Source: Ferruginibacter sp. (GTDB lineage: Bacteria > Bacteroidota > Bacteroidia > Chitinophagales > Chitinophagaceae). Taken from it: a stretch of DNA of 64,000 nucleotides. The stretch is taken from positions 1-64,000 of the forward strand of contig JANYGZ010000008.1 of NCBI GenBank assembly GCA_025362235.1, written 5' to 3'. The notes beneath the pieces were generated by a model, which worked only from the letters and a program-made list of their open reading frames with translations, had not been told where the DNA came from and searched no databases. Both the position numbers and the translations under genes were made by a program. Shown here in pieces: positions 1 through 8,944 of the stretch; position 1 is the stretch's first letter; each line of letters opens with the position of its first letter.

Positions 1-25
1 ATAAAGGGTAATTTTAAAACCTGTT

Positions 26-568
26 ATGAAACAGTTTTTACGAGTCATTTTATTTTTTACTGTACCCGTTGTATTATGGGGCTGCCCCTACGACTCTCCT
101 TATGGAATAGATAAAACGGCAACGGAAGATATCGACGAAAGTTTGCTGGGTAGCTGGTCAGGTCTTGTATCAAAACCGTGCGATGACGGTCAGTACAAAG
201 AAGATACTGTAAAGATTATTTTTTCAAAAAGCACTGCCACGGAATATAGTATAGCCATCACCGGTTATATCAATGAGTTAAAACCCTTCCATGTTATTAC
301 AAATGATTCTGTTAAGGGCACCGCTTTTATTTCAATAGTTGCTAAAAAGGAATTTTTAAATGCTTTTATAAAGGGTAAAATGTATATAGCAGAAGTAAAA
401 AGGGAAAATAATTCTTTATCAATACTATGTCTTGCAGAACATTTTACAAGTAAATATATCAAAAACAGCATTGAGTTACGGCAGGCAGTTGAATTTCATT
501 ATAGAATTGCTGCCACAGTTTCTTACGATGATTATTTTATACTAAAAAAGTTACAGAAAACAGATTAA
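26..568 (+). CDS. Putative lipoprotein, function unknown
   Basis: A 180-residue protein with an N-terminal signal peptide (hydrophobic residues 5-18) ending in a lipobox-like VLWGC, so Cys20 is the probable lipidation site and the protein should sit in a membrane facing the periplasm or surface. The mature part contains the patch LLGSWSGL near residue 40, followed by alternating short beta-type segments, which recalls small lipocalin-like Bacteroidota lipoproteins, but I do not recognise a family. Only 25 bases precede the start, so the promoter and upstream neighbour are not visible. The next gene begins about 90 bases downstream on the same strand. Existence of the gene is likely; its function is unknown. 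Confidence 0.75.
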   Translation: MKQFLRVILFFTVPVVLWGCPYDSPYGIDKTATEDIDESLLGSWSGLVSKPCDDGQYKEDTVKIIFSKSTATEYSIAITGYINELKPFHVITNDSVKGTAFISIVAKKEFLNAFIKGKMYIAEVKRENNSLSILCLAEHFTSKYIKNSIELRQAVEFHYRIAATVSYDDYFILKKLQKTD

Positions 569-656
569 TTTTCCTCTTTAACTTTTACCTGCACTATAAA
601 AAATGTCAATTACTGCACAATGATGTAATTTGCTTTTATAAATTAAAAGATTGCAT

Positions 657-1706
657 ATGCCTACTAGTAAAATTGCCGGTATTGGTTTGTATGTTCCCGA
701 AAATACTGTTACCAATGAAGACCTCAAGAAGTACATGGATACTTCTGATGAATGGATACAGGAACGTACCGGTATTAGGGAACGGCGCTATGCACATCGC
801 ACTGATGAAACTACCACTACAATGGCAGTTGAGGCCTCAAAAATTGCGATTGAAAGGGCCGGTATTACTGCACAGGATATTGATTTTATTGTTTTCGCCA
901 CACTGAGCCCGGATTATTATTTTCCGGGTTGTGGGGTATTGGTACAACGGGCCATGCAAATGAAAGAAATAGGAGCCCTGGATATCCGTAACCAGTGCAG
1001 TGGTTTCGTGTATGCCTTATCGGTAGCAGACCAGTTTATTAAAACCGGTATGTATAAAAACATCCTGGTAATTGGCAGCGAGAAACATTCTTTTGGACTG
1101 GATTTTAGTACCCGTGGAAGAAATATATCTGTAATATTTGGTGATGGTGCCGGCGCTGTTGTATTGCAGGCAACTGAAAAAGAAGGGCAGGGAATTATGA
1201 GTACCCATCTTCACAGCGATGGGCAAAGTGCAGAGTTGCTGGCAATGTACAATCCGGGTACGCATGCCAATCATTGGGTTAAAGAACCCGTAGCTGATTA
1301 TACTGAAGCGGCAATAGGCGAAATGTTTATGAGTAAGGAAATGATGGATAAAGCACAGAATTTCCCCTTTATGGATGGCCAGGCAGTATTTAAAAAAGCC
1401 ATCATAAAATTTCCCGAAGTTATTATCGAAGCTTTGACAAAAAACGGGCTTAGTACAACTGATATTAACCTGCTTATTCCCCACCAGGCTAATTTACGTA
1501 TCAGCCAGTTTGTTCAGCAAAAATTGGCTTTGCGCAACGACCAGGTATTTAATAATATTCAGCAATTTGGCAATACTACTGCAGCATCGATACCCATTGC
1601 CTTATGCCAGGCCTGGCAGGAAGGTAAAGTAAAAGAAGGCGACCTTATTTGTTTGGCTGCTTTTGGCAGCGGTTTTACCTGGGCCAGTGCATTGATTCGT
1701 TGGTAA
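657..1706 (+). CDS. Beta-ketoacyl-ACP synthase III family protein (FabH-like)
   Basis: A 349-residue thiolase-fold condensing enzyme of the FabH type, which joins an acyl-CoA starter to malonyl-ACP. The catalytic triad is visible: Cys114 in NQCSG, His276 in PHQAN and Asn306 in FGNTT. The N-terminal TSDEWIQERTGIRERR stretch is typical of the family. The distance between Cys and His is about 30 residues longer than in E. coli FabH, because of an insertion around residues 195-240; such longer forms often act in specialised acyl or pigment pathways rather than being the housekeeping copy. I chose ATG 657 over TTG 651 because it gives the normal MPTSKIAGIG beginning. A lipid kinase follows 88 bases later on the same strand. 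Family certain, exact substrate not. Confidence 0.9.
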   Translation: MPTSKIAGIGLYVPENTVTNEDLKKYMDTSDEWIQERTGIRERRYAHRTDETTTTMAVEASKIAIERAGITAQDIDFIVFATLSPDYYFPGCGVLVQRAMQMKEIGALDIRNQCSGFVYALSVADQFIKTGMYKNILVIGSEKHSFGLDFSTRGRNISVIFGDGAGAVVLQATEKEGQGIMSTHLHSDGQSAELLAMYNPGTHANHWVKEPVADYTEAAIGEMFMSKEMMDKAQNFPFMDGQAVFKKAIIKFPEVIIEALTKNGLSTTDINLLIPHQANLRISQFVQQKLALRNDQVFNNIQQFGNTTAASIPIALCQAWQEGKVKEGDLICLAAFGSGFTWASALIRW

Positions 1707-1794
1707 TAAAATAACCAAAGTATTTAAGTTTAACAGTTCAGTGCAATCTTATAGTATTGGTTTAATTTTATGCATTCTAAAAAGATAGTCATTC

Positions 1795-2721
1795 ATGCAG
1801 CGTAAAATAGTTTATTTTATTAACCCTGTTTCAGGAACAAAGAAAAAAGAATCTGCACTAAAAATAATTGAAGAAAAAACACAGCAGCAAAATATCCCTT
1901 TTGAGATTTTATATACCAATGCACAGGGAAATTATTATTTTTTAAAAAATAAAATAGAGCAGGAAGGTGTTACGGATATTGTTATTTGCGGTGGTGATGG
2001 TAGTGTTAGCCAGGTGGCTGCATCGTTGATAGAAGAAGATGTAAATATTGGGATTATTCCGATGGGATCAGGCAACGGGCTTGCCTTTGCTGCAAAAATT
2101 CCTAAAGACATAAACAAGGCGCTGGATTTAATTTTTACCGGTAAGGGCAGGTATATAGATGCTTTTTTTATTAATGAAACCTTTAGCTGTATGTTATGCG
2201 GATTGGGTTTTGATGCACAGGTAGCGCATGATTTTGCCAAAGAGCCATCGAGGGGGCTAACCACTTATATTAAAAATACTCTCGAAAATTTCATTATTGC
2301 CCGTCCTTATGCTTTTGAGATTGTGAATAAAGGCAAATCATTTGCTACTGATGCTTTTTTTATCAGCATTGCCAATAGCAACCAGTTTGGCAACCAGTTT
2401 ACCATTGCACCAAAAGCCAGTTTAAATGACGGGTTGCTGGATATTGTGATTGTGAAAAAAATGAGTAAAATGCGCATGTTGTGGGCTGTGTTAAAACAAC
2501 TAATGGCAGGTAAGATAAATGAGCATGATGAAAAGACTTTTCATAAAAAGGACGTACTCTACTTTCAAACCACCCAACTCATTATTCACAACCTGCAGCA
2601 GGCGCCCTTGCATATTGATGGCGACCCATCGCACACAGCTAAAAAGCTAGTGATAAAAATTATACCAGATGCATTTAAATTAATACAACCTGCTGTAATA
2701 AAATCTGGTAAAATACCGTAA
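1795..2721 (+). CDS. Diacylglycerol/lipid kinase family protein (YegS/DgkB type)
   Basis: A 308-residue member of the diacylglycerol kinase catalytic-domain superfamily, cytosolic or membrane-peripheral, phosphorylating a lipid hydroxyl with ATP. The nucleotide-binding signature CGGDGS lies at residues 65-70 and the second glycine motif GSGNG at 91-95. The C-terminal half has the beta-sandwich pattern of the family with INGDP-like text written here as HIDGDPS near residue 277. The N-terminal YFINPVSGTKKKE matches the usual beginning, which supports the ATG. Length is normal. It may recycle diacylglycerol released during envelope synthesis (inference). The substrate could instead be a sphingoid base, as Bacteroidota make sphingolipids; sequence alone does not decide. 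Confidence 0.88.
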   Translation: MQRKIVYFINPVSGTKKKESALKIIEEKTQQQNIPFEILYTNAQGNYYFLKNKIEQEGVTDIVICGGDGSVSQVAASLIEEDVNIGIIPMGSGNGLAFAAKIPKDINKALDLIFTGKGRYIDAFFINETFSCMLCGLGFDAQVAHDFAKEPSRGLTTYIKNTLENFIIARPYAFEIVNKGKSFATDAFFISIANSNQFGNQFTIAPKASLNDGLLDIVIVKKMSKMRMLWAVLKQLMAGKINEHDEKTFHKKDVLYFQTTQLIIHNLQQAPLHIDGDPSHTAKKLVIKIIPDAFKLIQPAVIKSGKIP

Positions 2722-2761
2722 CTTCAATCTAACATTTTAAAAAGCTTAAAACGAATATCAA

Positions 2762-3211
2762 ATGCGTACTGTTGCAAATATTTTAATTCATAAACCACCG
2801 GTATTTAATTTTGTAGAACCCGATGCAAAAGTTATTGAAGCACTGCAAATAATGAACTCAGTTAACCTTAGTTACTTGGTGGTATACCATAACGATACTT
2901 TTTATGGTATTTTTTCTGAAAGGGACTATAGCCGTAAAGTAATTTTAAAAGGGCTGCACAGTGATACCTGTACCGTAAGGGAGGTAATGAGTGTAAACCT
3001 GCCCGTAATTGGTATGCAGGATACCGTAGAAAAATGTATGCAACTGTTAAACATACATAAAACACGTTACCTGATTGTATTTGATGAAAATGATTTTAAA
3101 GGCATTGTTACCATTAATGATGTATTGAGGGAGGCTATTGAAAATAAAGAAATGGTTTTTGATGAATTGATGATTAAAGAAACAACAGAGATGCAGGACA
3201 AAATTTTTTGA
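2762..3211 (+). CDS. CBS domain-containing protein
   Basis: A 149-residue protein made almost only of two CBS motifs (roughly residues 15-65 and 77-130), which pair into one Bateman module that binds adenine nucleotides. Typical CBS text is visible in AKVIEALQIMNSVNLSYLVV and the second repeat DTVEKCMQLLNIHKTRYLIV. There is no enzyme domain attached, so it is probably a small regulatory protein. It starts 40 bases after the lipid kinase and points toward the convergent patatin gene 28 bases beyond its stop. Partner unknown. Confidence 0.85.
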   Translation: MRTVANILIHKPPVFNFVEPDAKVIEALQIMNSVNLSYLVVYHNDTFYGIFSERDYSRKVILKGLHSDTCTVREVMSVNLPVIGMQDTVEKCMQLLNIHKTRYLIVFDENDFKGIVTINDVLREAIENKEMVFDELMIKETTEMQDKIF

Positions 3212-3239
3212 TCTCCTTTTGTGTAAATATTTCTCAACC

Positions 3240-5459
3240 TTACTTCATTAATGTTTTTAGTTCTTTTAATACTGCCTGGTTATCCGCAGTGTTAAAGGAA
3301 GCTATTACATCTTTTTTTTCTGCTGCTGTTAAGTGAAAGCTTAAGGAGGCTCCCTGGTCTTCTATTTTAGGAATATAAATAAATGCAAGGCGGTTTATAT
3401 TATATTGAGCAGCATCAGATAAAAAACTATAGGCTTCATTCTGAGAATAATCCTGCAGCCTGAACAGATTGTGTTGCAGCATGGTAGCAGGTTTCACCAA
3501 TATATCGGTAACGGTACCTGTTTCCAAAAGATGCAGCCAGTCGTCTTTTTGCCTGTCACGAATTTGTAGTATTACAACCCCACCCGTATTTTGTACAATC
3601 CAGTCTTTAAAATTATCAATAAAGCGAAGGGTGGTTTCTTCGCCAAAATTATCCCTTAGCCCGGCATCCATAACATCAACAACCGGGTTGCTGGGTAGCC
3701 ATACATTGGGCAACACATATGGAAATGTAGCATTCATCCGCATAGCCGTAAGCATTCTCAGGTTCATCGGATTCTGTTTTGAAAACAAAGCCGCAAAATC
3801 AATTGCATCAGGGCTAAAGCTACTGTCTTTTTCAAAGGCCACCGGTTTCATCATAAAACTTAAAGGTTGTGTGCCAATCATCATTTTGCGCCCATCACTT
3901 GTAACAACCGAATTAAATATCATCAATGGTATTGACGCCAATTTTTCTTCGGTTATATAGTCTTTAAGCTGGCCGCCTAATACCCTGCCTGAGTTTTCAT
4001 TTAATTTTTCTTCAAAAGCATACCCCCTGTCTTTGATATAGCGATAAGGACCAACCGAAAATTTTTGTGCAGGTGAAAAAATATCCCTGCTGATCATGGA
4101 AGAAAATACAGGGTTTAAAAGATCCTGCGTAATATTATCAGTATAGTTTAATTGATGAAGGTTAACAGGTAAGCCACTTTTTTTATTTTTATACAGTTCC
4201 CTGTAATAGGCAGCAGAGAGCATGCCACCGCTGGCGCCACTTATTAAAAACGTTTGCTGCATTAGTTTTCCACCGGTAATGCTGTCTAATTGCTGCAGGG
4301 TGTTCATTACAAAAGTGGCACTTCTTAAACCACCTCCGCTTACGTTAATAAATAACATTACCGGTTTTTCTGTGGCCTGCCTGGCTTTCCAATTGTTTAA
4401 AATGCCCAGCATATTATTTTTGTCTGCTGCAATTATACCAGGTGTGCATAATTGTTGCAAAGATTCCTTACTGTATTCGGGCCGTTGATTTTTATTGTCG
4501 TAATTAATACCATATGCCTTATTACGTGGGTCAATAATTTCATTTTGATATAAAATATTCAATATTGCAATCAATGCAATTACAAACAAAAGGCTCCAGC
4601 TTTGCAGAAAATAAGTGAGCGCCCCTATTACAGCAACCATCAAAGCAAAAAAGATAAGGATACTTGCTGCTGCCGGGGCCTGAAAAAATTTTACATCTAA
4701 AAAAAACCCCCCGACTATTAAAAAAATAAAGGCCAGTATGATACCAACAATTGCTGCAAAGTGATGGCGCTTAAAAATAGTGTCTAAAAAATCCTGGTTG
4801 TAATGCGCTACAGGCCTTGCTTTGCGTAATTTAAATGTAGTGCTAAAAAAATAGCCCACTTTCATCCCAAATCCATCCGTATGGTGTCTTTTTTCTGGGT
4901 CATGGGTAGTCTTAAAATAATCAGCGTCCGCTGCAACGGGGGCAATAGTGCGCAAAATAGTCCTGTCTACTCCAAAAAAGAAAGCAAATGAAAATGTTAT
5001 CAGTGCAATAAAGCCGCCTAAAAATCCAAATATCATCGCCGCTTCTTCAATAGGGGTTAATAATTCTTTGTTGATATTAAACCGGATAGATTTTACAAGG
5101 TAAAAAACCAGGAATGCCAGGGGTAATATGCCATTATTAATGCAATATTTTAAAAAGGGAGTAGAAGCTGTAGCTAAAAATTTAAACCGGCGTGTGTGTA
5201 AAATAAAAGTGGTAATATTCCAGCTCATAAAAAATACGCCCATTGCAATACCAACTGTTGCAGCACTCAAAGCATTTACATTTCCCAAATATTCTGGTAC
5301 AAAAAACAAGGCATCGGCCCCAAAATTTTTTAAAAAACCACTATTGATAGTGCTGGCCATCATAAACCAAAAAATCAATAATACCTGGTATTTTCTAAAA
5401 TGTAAAATGAGTAACTGGATAGGAAAAGAATAAAAGATATTCTTCAGCAATAGATTCAT
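3240..5459 (-). CDS. Patatin-like phospholipase with N-terminal membrane domain
   Basis: A 739-residue protein. The N-terminal 330 residues carry several hydrophobic segments (for example around 25-45, 60-85, 105-125, 140-165 and three between 235 and 300), so it is an inner-membrane protein. A patatin-type serine hydrolase follows: oxyanion loop GGGLR at 375-379, nucleophile Ser410 in GASGG and catalytic Asp598 in the DAG box, which together form the Ser-Asp dyad of the family. Patatins hydrolyse acyl esters of phospholipids. The combination of membrane domain plus patatin is seen in uncharacterised Bacteroidota proteins. The gene is convergent with the CBS gene and followed upstream by ctaA on the same strand, 74 bases away. 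The substrate is unknown. Confidence 0.85.
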   Translation of the reverse strand: MNLLLKNIFYSFPIQLLILHFRKYQVLLIFWFMMASTINSGFLKNFGADALFFVPEYLGNVNALSAATVGIAMGVFFMSWNITTFILHTRRFKFLATASTPFLKYCINNGILPLAFLVFYLVKSIRFNINKELLTPIEEAAMIFGFLGGFIALITFSFAFFFGVDRTILRTIAPVAADADYFKTTHDPEKRHHTDGFGMKVGYFFSTTFKLRKARPVAHYNQDFLDTIFKRHHFAAIVGIILAFIFLIVGGFFLDVKFFQAPAAASILIFFALMVAVIGALTYFLQSWSLLFVIALIAILNILYQNEIIDPRNKAYGINYDNKNQRPEYSKESLQQLCTPGIIAADKNNMLGILNNWKARQATEKPVMLFINVSGGGLRSATFVMNTLQQLDSITGGKLMQQTFLISGASGGMLSAAYYRELYKNKKSGLPVNLHQLNYTDNITQDLLNPVFSSMISRDIFSPAQKFSVGPYRYIKDRGYAFEEKLNENSGRVLGGQLKDYITEEKLASIPLMIFNSVVTSDGRKMMIGTQPLSFMMKPVAFEKDSSFSPDAIDFAALFSKQNPMNLRMLTAMRMNATFPYVLPNVWLPSNPVVDVMDAGLRDNFGEETTLRFIDNFKDWIVQNTGGVVILQIRDRQKDDWLHLLETGTVTDILVKPATMLQHNLFRLQDYSQNEAYSFLSDAAQYNINRLAFIYIPKIEDQGASLSFHLTAAEKKDVIASFNTADNQAVLKELKTLMK

Positions 5460-5533
5460 GTATATGGACTTTTTTTAAATGTACTACTAAATAAAGACAA
5501 GTTGAGCAACATCTTTATTGTGCTATAAGTAAT

Positions 5534-6580
5534 TTATTTTCTTTTTAACATAAATAATAAAGAAACAATACACATCAATAACAACATAGCTACAAACTGG
5601 TGCGATACGCCAAGTAATACCAAACGATTAGGGTAAGTAGCATTTAAAACTGTCAATATCCCCAATACTACCTGTAATATCACCAATAATAAGACTCCTT
5701 TGCGCAGGTTATAAAATAATCTATTTCCCTCCACAAATTTTGATGCATACCACCAGTAACTTATCAGTATAAAAAGTAAATAGGCAAGGCCGCGATGAAT
5801 GAAATGGATAGTTATATTATTAGACACAAGATTTTTTGCCCATGGCGATAATTCGTTCATTGCAGCAGGGATCATTTGCCCGTTGATATCCGGCCAGGTA
5901 GGTGCGCTAACAGCAGCTTTTAAACCCGCCATAAAAGCTCCATAAATCAATTGAAAAAATAATATGGTTACAATGCCCATCAGTAATTTTTGTAAAGTGG
6001 TGTTAATCACTTTATACTTTACTGCTTCCAGTAAGCCAAGTGCAAACCATAAAGTATAACTCAGCAAACCAAGTGCAGCAATAAAATGAGTAGCAAGTTC
6101 TATATGGCCCACAAAATATTTTTCAGGCACCAATCCGCTCTTTACCATAATCCATCCAATGGCACCCTGTACTGCTCCTAATAAAAATAATATTGCCATG
6201 GGCAGTATCATCTTTTTATTGAATTTTTTTGTGGCTAAGAAATAAATAAACCCTGTTAAAAAAACCATGCCCATCAGCCTGGCCCACAAACGATGAAACC
6301 ACTCCCAGAAAAAAATCCCTTTAAAATCATGCAAAGAAAAATTTTGGTGTACATATTTAAACTGGTCGGTTACTTTATACCGGTCAAATTCTGCCTGCCA
6401 GGCCGCATCATTTAATGGGGGCAATGCCCCTGTAATAGGCTTCCATTCTGTTATTGAAAGGCCCGACTCTGTCAGCCTGGTAATACCACCAATCAATACC
6501 TGGATGATAATCATTCCTACACCTATCAATAGCCAAACGGCTACCTGTTTATTATTGCGTTGTTCCATTACATTATCCAT
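5534..6580 (-). CDS. ctaA: Heme A synthase (CtaA/COX15 family)
   Basis: A 348-residue inner-membrane protein with about eight hydrophobic segments, which oxidises heme O to heme A for aa3-type cytochrome oxidase. The family signatures are clear: GGITRLTESGLSITEWKPI near residues 31-50, FHRLWARL around 95, HIELATHF around 160, IHRGLAYL around 258 and SHQFVA around 325, which provide the conserved histidines that bind the hemes. It is divergent from rnhB, with about 80 bases between the starts, so both promoters lie there. ATG 6580 gives MDNVMEQRNN; a second ATG at 6568 is equally plausible. It implies an aerobic respiratory chain. Product assignment is secure. Confidence 0.93.
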   Translation of the reverse strand: MDNVMEQRNNKQVAVWLLIGVGMIIIQVLIGGITRLTESGLSITEWKPITGALPPLNDAAWQAEFDRYKVTDQFKYVHQNFSLHDFKGIFFWEWFHRLWARLMGMVFLTGFIYFLATKKFNKKMILPMAILFLLGAVQGAIGWIMVKSGLVPEKYFVGHIELATHFIAALGLLSYTLWFALGLLEAVKYKVINTTLQKLLMGIVTILFFQLIYGAFMAGLKAAVSAPTWPDINGQMIPAAMNELSPWAKNLVSNNITIHFIHRGLAYLLFILISYWWYASKFVEGNRLFYNLRKGVLLLVILQVVLGILTVLNATYPNRLVLLGVSHQFVAMLLLMCIVSLLFMLKRK

Positions 6581-6663
6581 AGCGGTGCAAATTTAGTACA
6601 GCAATTGTTGTTTCAACTAACGAAATTTGTTTTACAATTTTTACTTGATATTTGCGTACACTT

Positions 6664-7257
6664 ATGTTACTGACATATTTACAAAAAGAATTATTGGAAG
6701 CAGGGCTTGACGAAGCTGGCCGGGGCTGTTATGCCGGGCCCGTGTTTGCCGCTGCGGTTATTTTACCCTGGGAATTCAACCATCCTTTGCTAAACGACAG
6801 TAAACAATTAAAAGAAAAAGAACGGAACCTGCTAAGGCCCATCATTGAAAAGGAAAGTATCGCTTATGCTGTTGGCGCTGTAGATAACAATGAAATAGAT
6901 GTTATTAATATTTTACAGGCCTCTTTTAAAGCCATGCATCTCTCTGTCAGTAAATTATTAACTGCACCGGAATTATTACTAGTTGATGGCAACCGCTTTA
7001 CGGCATATAATAATTTACCACATCAATGTATTATTAAGGGTGATGGTAAGTATACTTCTATTGCCGCCGCCAGTATTTTAGCTAAAACTTACCGGGACGA
7101 ATATATGCAGCAACTGCACCATCAATATCCACATTATGGATGGAAGGACAATAAAGGATATGGCACCGCATTTCACCGGCAGGCTATCAACCTGCATGGT
7201 TTGTGCCCATACCACCGCAAAAGTTTTAATATTGTTTCTGCGCAGCAAACATATTGA
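6664..7257 (+). CDS. rnhB: Ribonuclease HII
   Basis: A 197-residue cytosolic endonuclease that cuts the RNA strand of RNA:DNA hybrids and starts removal of misincorporated ribonucleotides. The DEAGRG motif at residues 16-21 contains the first two metal-binding acids; LLLVDGNRF supplies another, and the conserved KGDGKYTSIAAASILAK segment and the GYGT motif follow. I use ATG 6664, which starts MLLTYLQ; TTG 6652 lies in frame upstream but inside a sequence resembling a promoter -7 element. The stop is TGA, which shows that TGA is a normal stop codon here. Length is standard. Confidence 0.95.
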   Translation: MLLTYLQKELLEAGLDEAGRGCYAGPVFAAAVILPWEFNHPLLNDSKQLKEKERNLLRPIIEKESIAYAVGAVDNNEIDVINILQASFKAMHLSVSKLLTAPELLLVDGNRFTAYNNLPHQCIIKGDGKYTSIAAASILAKTYRDEYMQQLHHQYPHYGWKDNKGYGTAFHRQAINLHGLCPYHRKSFNIVSAQQTY

Positions 7258-7365
7258 TACAGGGTTTTATTTTCTCCAATTAAACGTTGCCCCACCATAC
7301 ACGCCTGTATATACACAACCGGTTACCTATAATTTTTAATTTTTTTAAACACTAAACTTAACAGT

Positions 7366-7679
7366 ATGAAAACAGTAGTATCAGTAATTGCAATTGCTAT
7401 GTGCAGCTTTGCAACCATCAGTGCCTCTGCACAAAAAAATAACCTTAGCCGCAGGACGAAAATAGGCGCATACACAATGGCGTTACCAGTGGAGAATTAA
7501 CAACAGCAGAAACAAAAAAGCTGGAATTTGAAAAATCGCAATTACAGGCCGAAGCTTATAACTACAAGCACAATGATGGCCATATCGGCAAATGGGAAAA
7601 AGCAGATTTAAGAAGGGAAAACAGGCAATTTAGCAGGGATATTTATTGTCAAAAACACGACAGGCAAAGAAGGTTTTAA
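7366..7679 (+). pseudogene. Small secreted protein gene with a one-base frameshift
   Basis: ATG 7366 begins a clean signal peptide (MKTVVSVIAIAMCSFATISASAQ) but the frame stops at 7498-7500 after 44 residues. From about 7458 the frame one base earlier continues open as NRRIHNGVTSGELTTAETKK and on to the TAA at 7677-7679. The joined product would be roughly 103 residues, basic and rich in Lys, Arg and Gln. It resembles small Bacteroidota exported proteins that repeat RI..GV.SGELT..E...LE. One base appears to be missing near 7455-7465. A strong terminator follows directly, which argues that the whole stretch is one transcription unit. Either a real frameshift or a sequencing error. Function unknown. 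Confidence 0.7.
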
Positions 7680-7700
7680 TCAGTATGTAAAGCAAACTTG

Positions 7701-7734
7701 AAAAAAGTGCCGGAATTTTCCGGCACTTTTTTTT
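7701..7734 (+). terminator. Rho-independent terminator after the frameshifted gene
   Basis: The stem GTGCCGGA (7707-7714) pairs perfectly with TCCGGCAC (7719-7726) around a four-base ATTT loop, with an A-run before and eight T after, so the stem can extend further. It lies 22 bases after the stop of the shifted frame at 7679, marking the end of that unit. Confidence 0.85.
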
Positions 7735-7746
7735 AAAAGAAGATAT

Positions 7747-7902
7747 TTAATCCACACTGGGCCTTCCCCCAACTTTCCCAGGCAGGTCTGGCCTTAGCTC
7801 ACCTTTGAAGGTGATACTTCCTTCGGAAGAAAGAACTGTTGGGCCACGACAGCCTGCGCACCACCAGCCGCTATACACATGTAAGCAAAAAGCATATCGC
7901 AA
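7747..7902 (-). other. Unexplained 51-codon open reverse frame in a 400-bp gap
   Basis: The region 7735-8026 has no recognisable gene. On the minus strand, from TTG 7902 to the TAA at 7747-7749, 51 codons stay open. The product would contain VYSGWWCAGCRG and end PDLPGKVGGRPSVD. The DNA is more GC-rich than its surroundings and contains two compact hairpins (7800-7813 and 7817-7829). It may be the remnant of a gene, a dispersed repeat, or a structured RNA whose open frame is accidental. There is no ATG and no ribosome site, so I do not call it a gene. Confidence 0.3.
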
Positions 7903-8026
7903 ACATGCAAAGGTCCATTAGACAAGATGGATATATAATGTACATGCAACTTTAATAAATGCACGTAATATCATGGTAAAAGTGTTTGATAAGCGAATAA
8001 AAGTTTATTTTGTGTACGTATAAAAC

Positions 8027-8061
8027 ATGTTAGCATAATGCTATGGCGACAGTGCTAACAT
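8027..8061. repeat. Perfect 9-bp inverted repeat before an accessory gene
   Basis: ATGTTAGCA (8027-8035) is the exact reverse complement of TGCTAACAT (8053-8061), with a 17-base loop. It stands 17 bases before the ATG of the interrupted accessory gene. The GTTAGC/GCTAAC core recalls recombination-site arms, but no integrase is present in the window. It is not followed by a T-run, so it is not an intrinsic terminator. Confidence 0.5.
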
Positions 8062-8078
8062 CAAAATGACTGCAATAA

Positions 8079-8789
8079 ATGAACGCACAATGGAACAATC
8101 ATAAATGGGTTTTTGAACCAGACGGTTCGCTTTTGGACATTTATGTTCAGGACACGAACCTTAATGACTGACTGACACTTGTTGACTTTTTAAACAGCAA
8201 CTATAAATTGAAGTATGTTCCGACTTCATCAAATGAAACTGAAAACAAAATTAACAAGGACTACATTCAGACAATTCTACTTGATGAGACAGGTGAACTT
8301 GAACGCAGGACAGTTTCTATTTACGCAGACGAACTTATTTTTAATTGTCATTTCTTTTTGCAAAACCAAATTGAGTTTGACGCTAACCCAAAAGAATTTG
8401 AAGGACAGAAGGACTTTGAAACTGTTATCGCTTTTATGAAGTCGATCAGCAAACTTCTCAACAAGGAAGTTATTTTGACTACTGAAAACAATATTGACTT
8501 TCCGATAATCACAATTGATGTAGAAAGCGACCTTTTGAAAATAACAACAGAAGAAGAATTGAAACAACAACACGACAATTCAATAACATTGACAGGACGG
8601 CTTAGAGGATTTTATGTTTTCAGTTTAATGAAACTAATTCCGAAATTGAAAGAATCAAAATTTAAGGAATGGTTGACAAACTATGTAATCGGTTTGACAG
8701 GTGCGACTAATACTTATGTTGCTACAAAAAAGAAAGTGACTGCTGACACGAACTCACGAGCCCTGAACGGACAGCAGCACAGCAGGTAA
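8079..8789 (+). pseudogene. Unknown accessory gene interrupted by an in-frame TGA
   Basis: ATG 8079 starts MNAQWNNHKWVFEPDGSLLD; codon 31 is TGA (8169-8171), after which the same frame continues LTLVDFLNSNYKLKYVP and stays open to TAA 8787-8789. The full frame would be 236 codons. The position and context suggest Trp (TGG) changed to TGA. The text looks like a soluble all-alpha/beta protein of small accessory or immunity type, but I do not recognise a family. The last 15 or so residues (TADTNSRALNGQQHSR) run into the downstream repeat and may not be original coding sequence. Translation could restart at TTG 8208, giving 193 residues. The gene is bracketed by inverted repeats on both sides, which suggests acquisition as a unit. 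Confidence 0.6.
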
Positions 8790-8794
8790 CAAAA

Positions 8795-8944
8795 GATAAC
8801 TGCAAATTTTTTAAAAAGGCGGCTTTATCGGTAACTTGTATGTCGGCACGCAGGTCAAACAGTGGTGCTTTCTAATAAACATTGTGGGTATACAATCCGC
8901 CGCAACGGAGCTTCTAATCCTTTTTTTTAAAAACTTCAGTTATC
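8795..8944. repeat. Large imperfect inverted repeat (cassette-end-like)
   Basis: GATAACTG followed by an A/T tract (8795-8819) is mirrored by an A/T tract followed by CAGTTATC (8919-8944). Inside it a second pair, GGCGG (8818-8822) and CCGCC (8897-8901), is correctly nested. The 150-base element could fold into one long interrupted stem, about the size of integron attC sites, although the arms do not match the attC core consensus. It begins right after the accessory gene and ends about 55 bases before tsaC. Confidence 0.45.

Noticed and set aside
8079-8789. TGA at codon 31 read as selenocysteine or as Trp (recoded genetic code)
   Set aside because: TGA ends several genes normally here, such as rnhB and the cyclophilin, and no SECIS-like hairpin stands after it. 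A plain nonsense change is simpler.
8795-8944. True integron attC site
   Set aside because: The arms GATAAC/GTTATC do not fit the RYYYAAC/GTTRRRY core and there is no integrase gene in the window, so only similarity in architecture is claimed.
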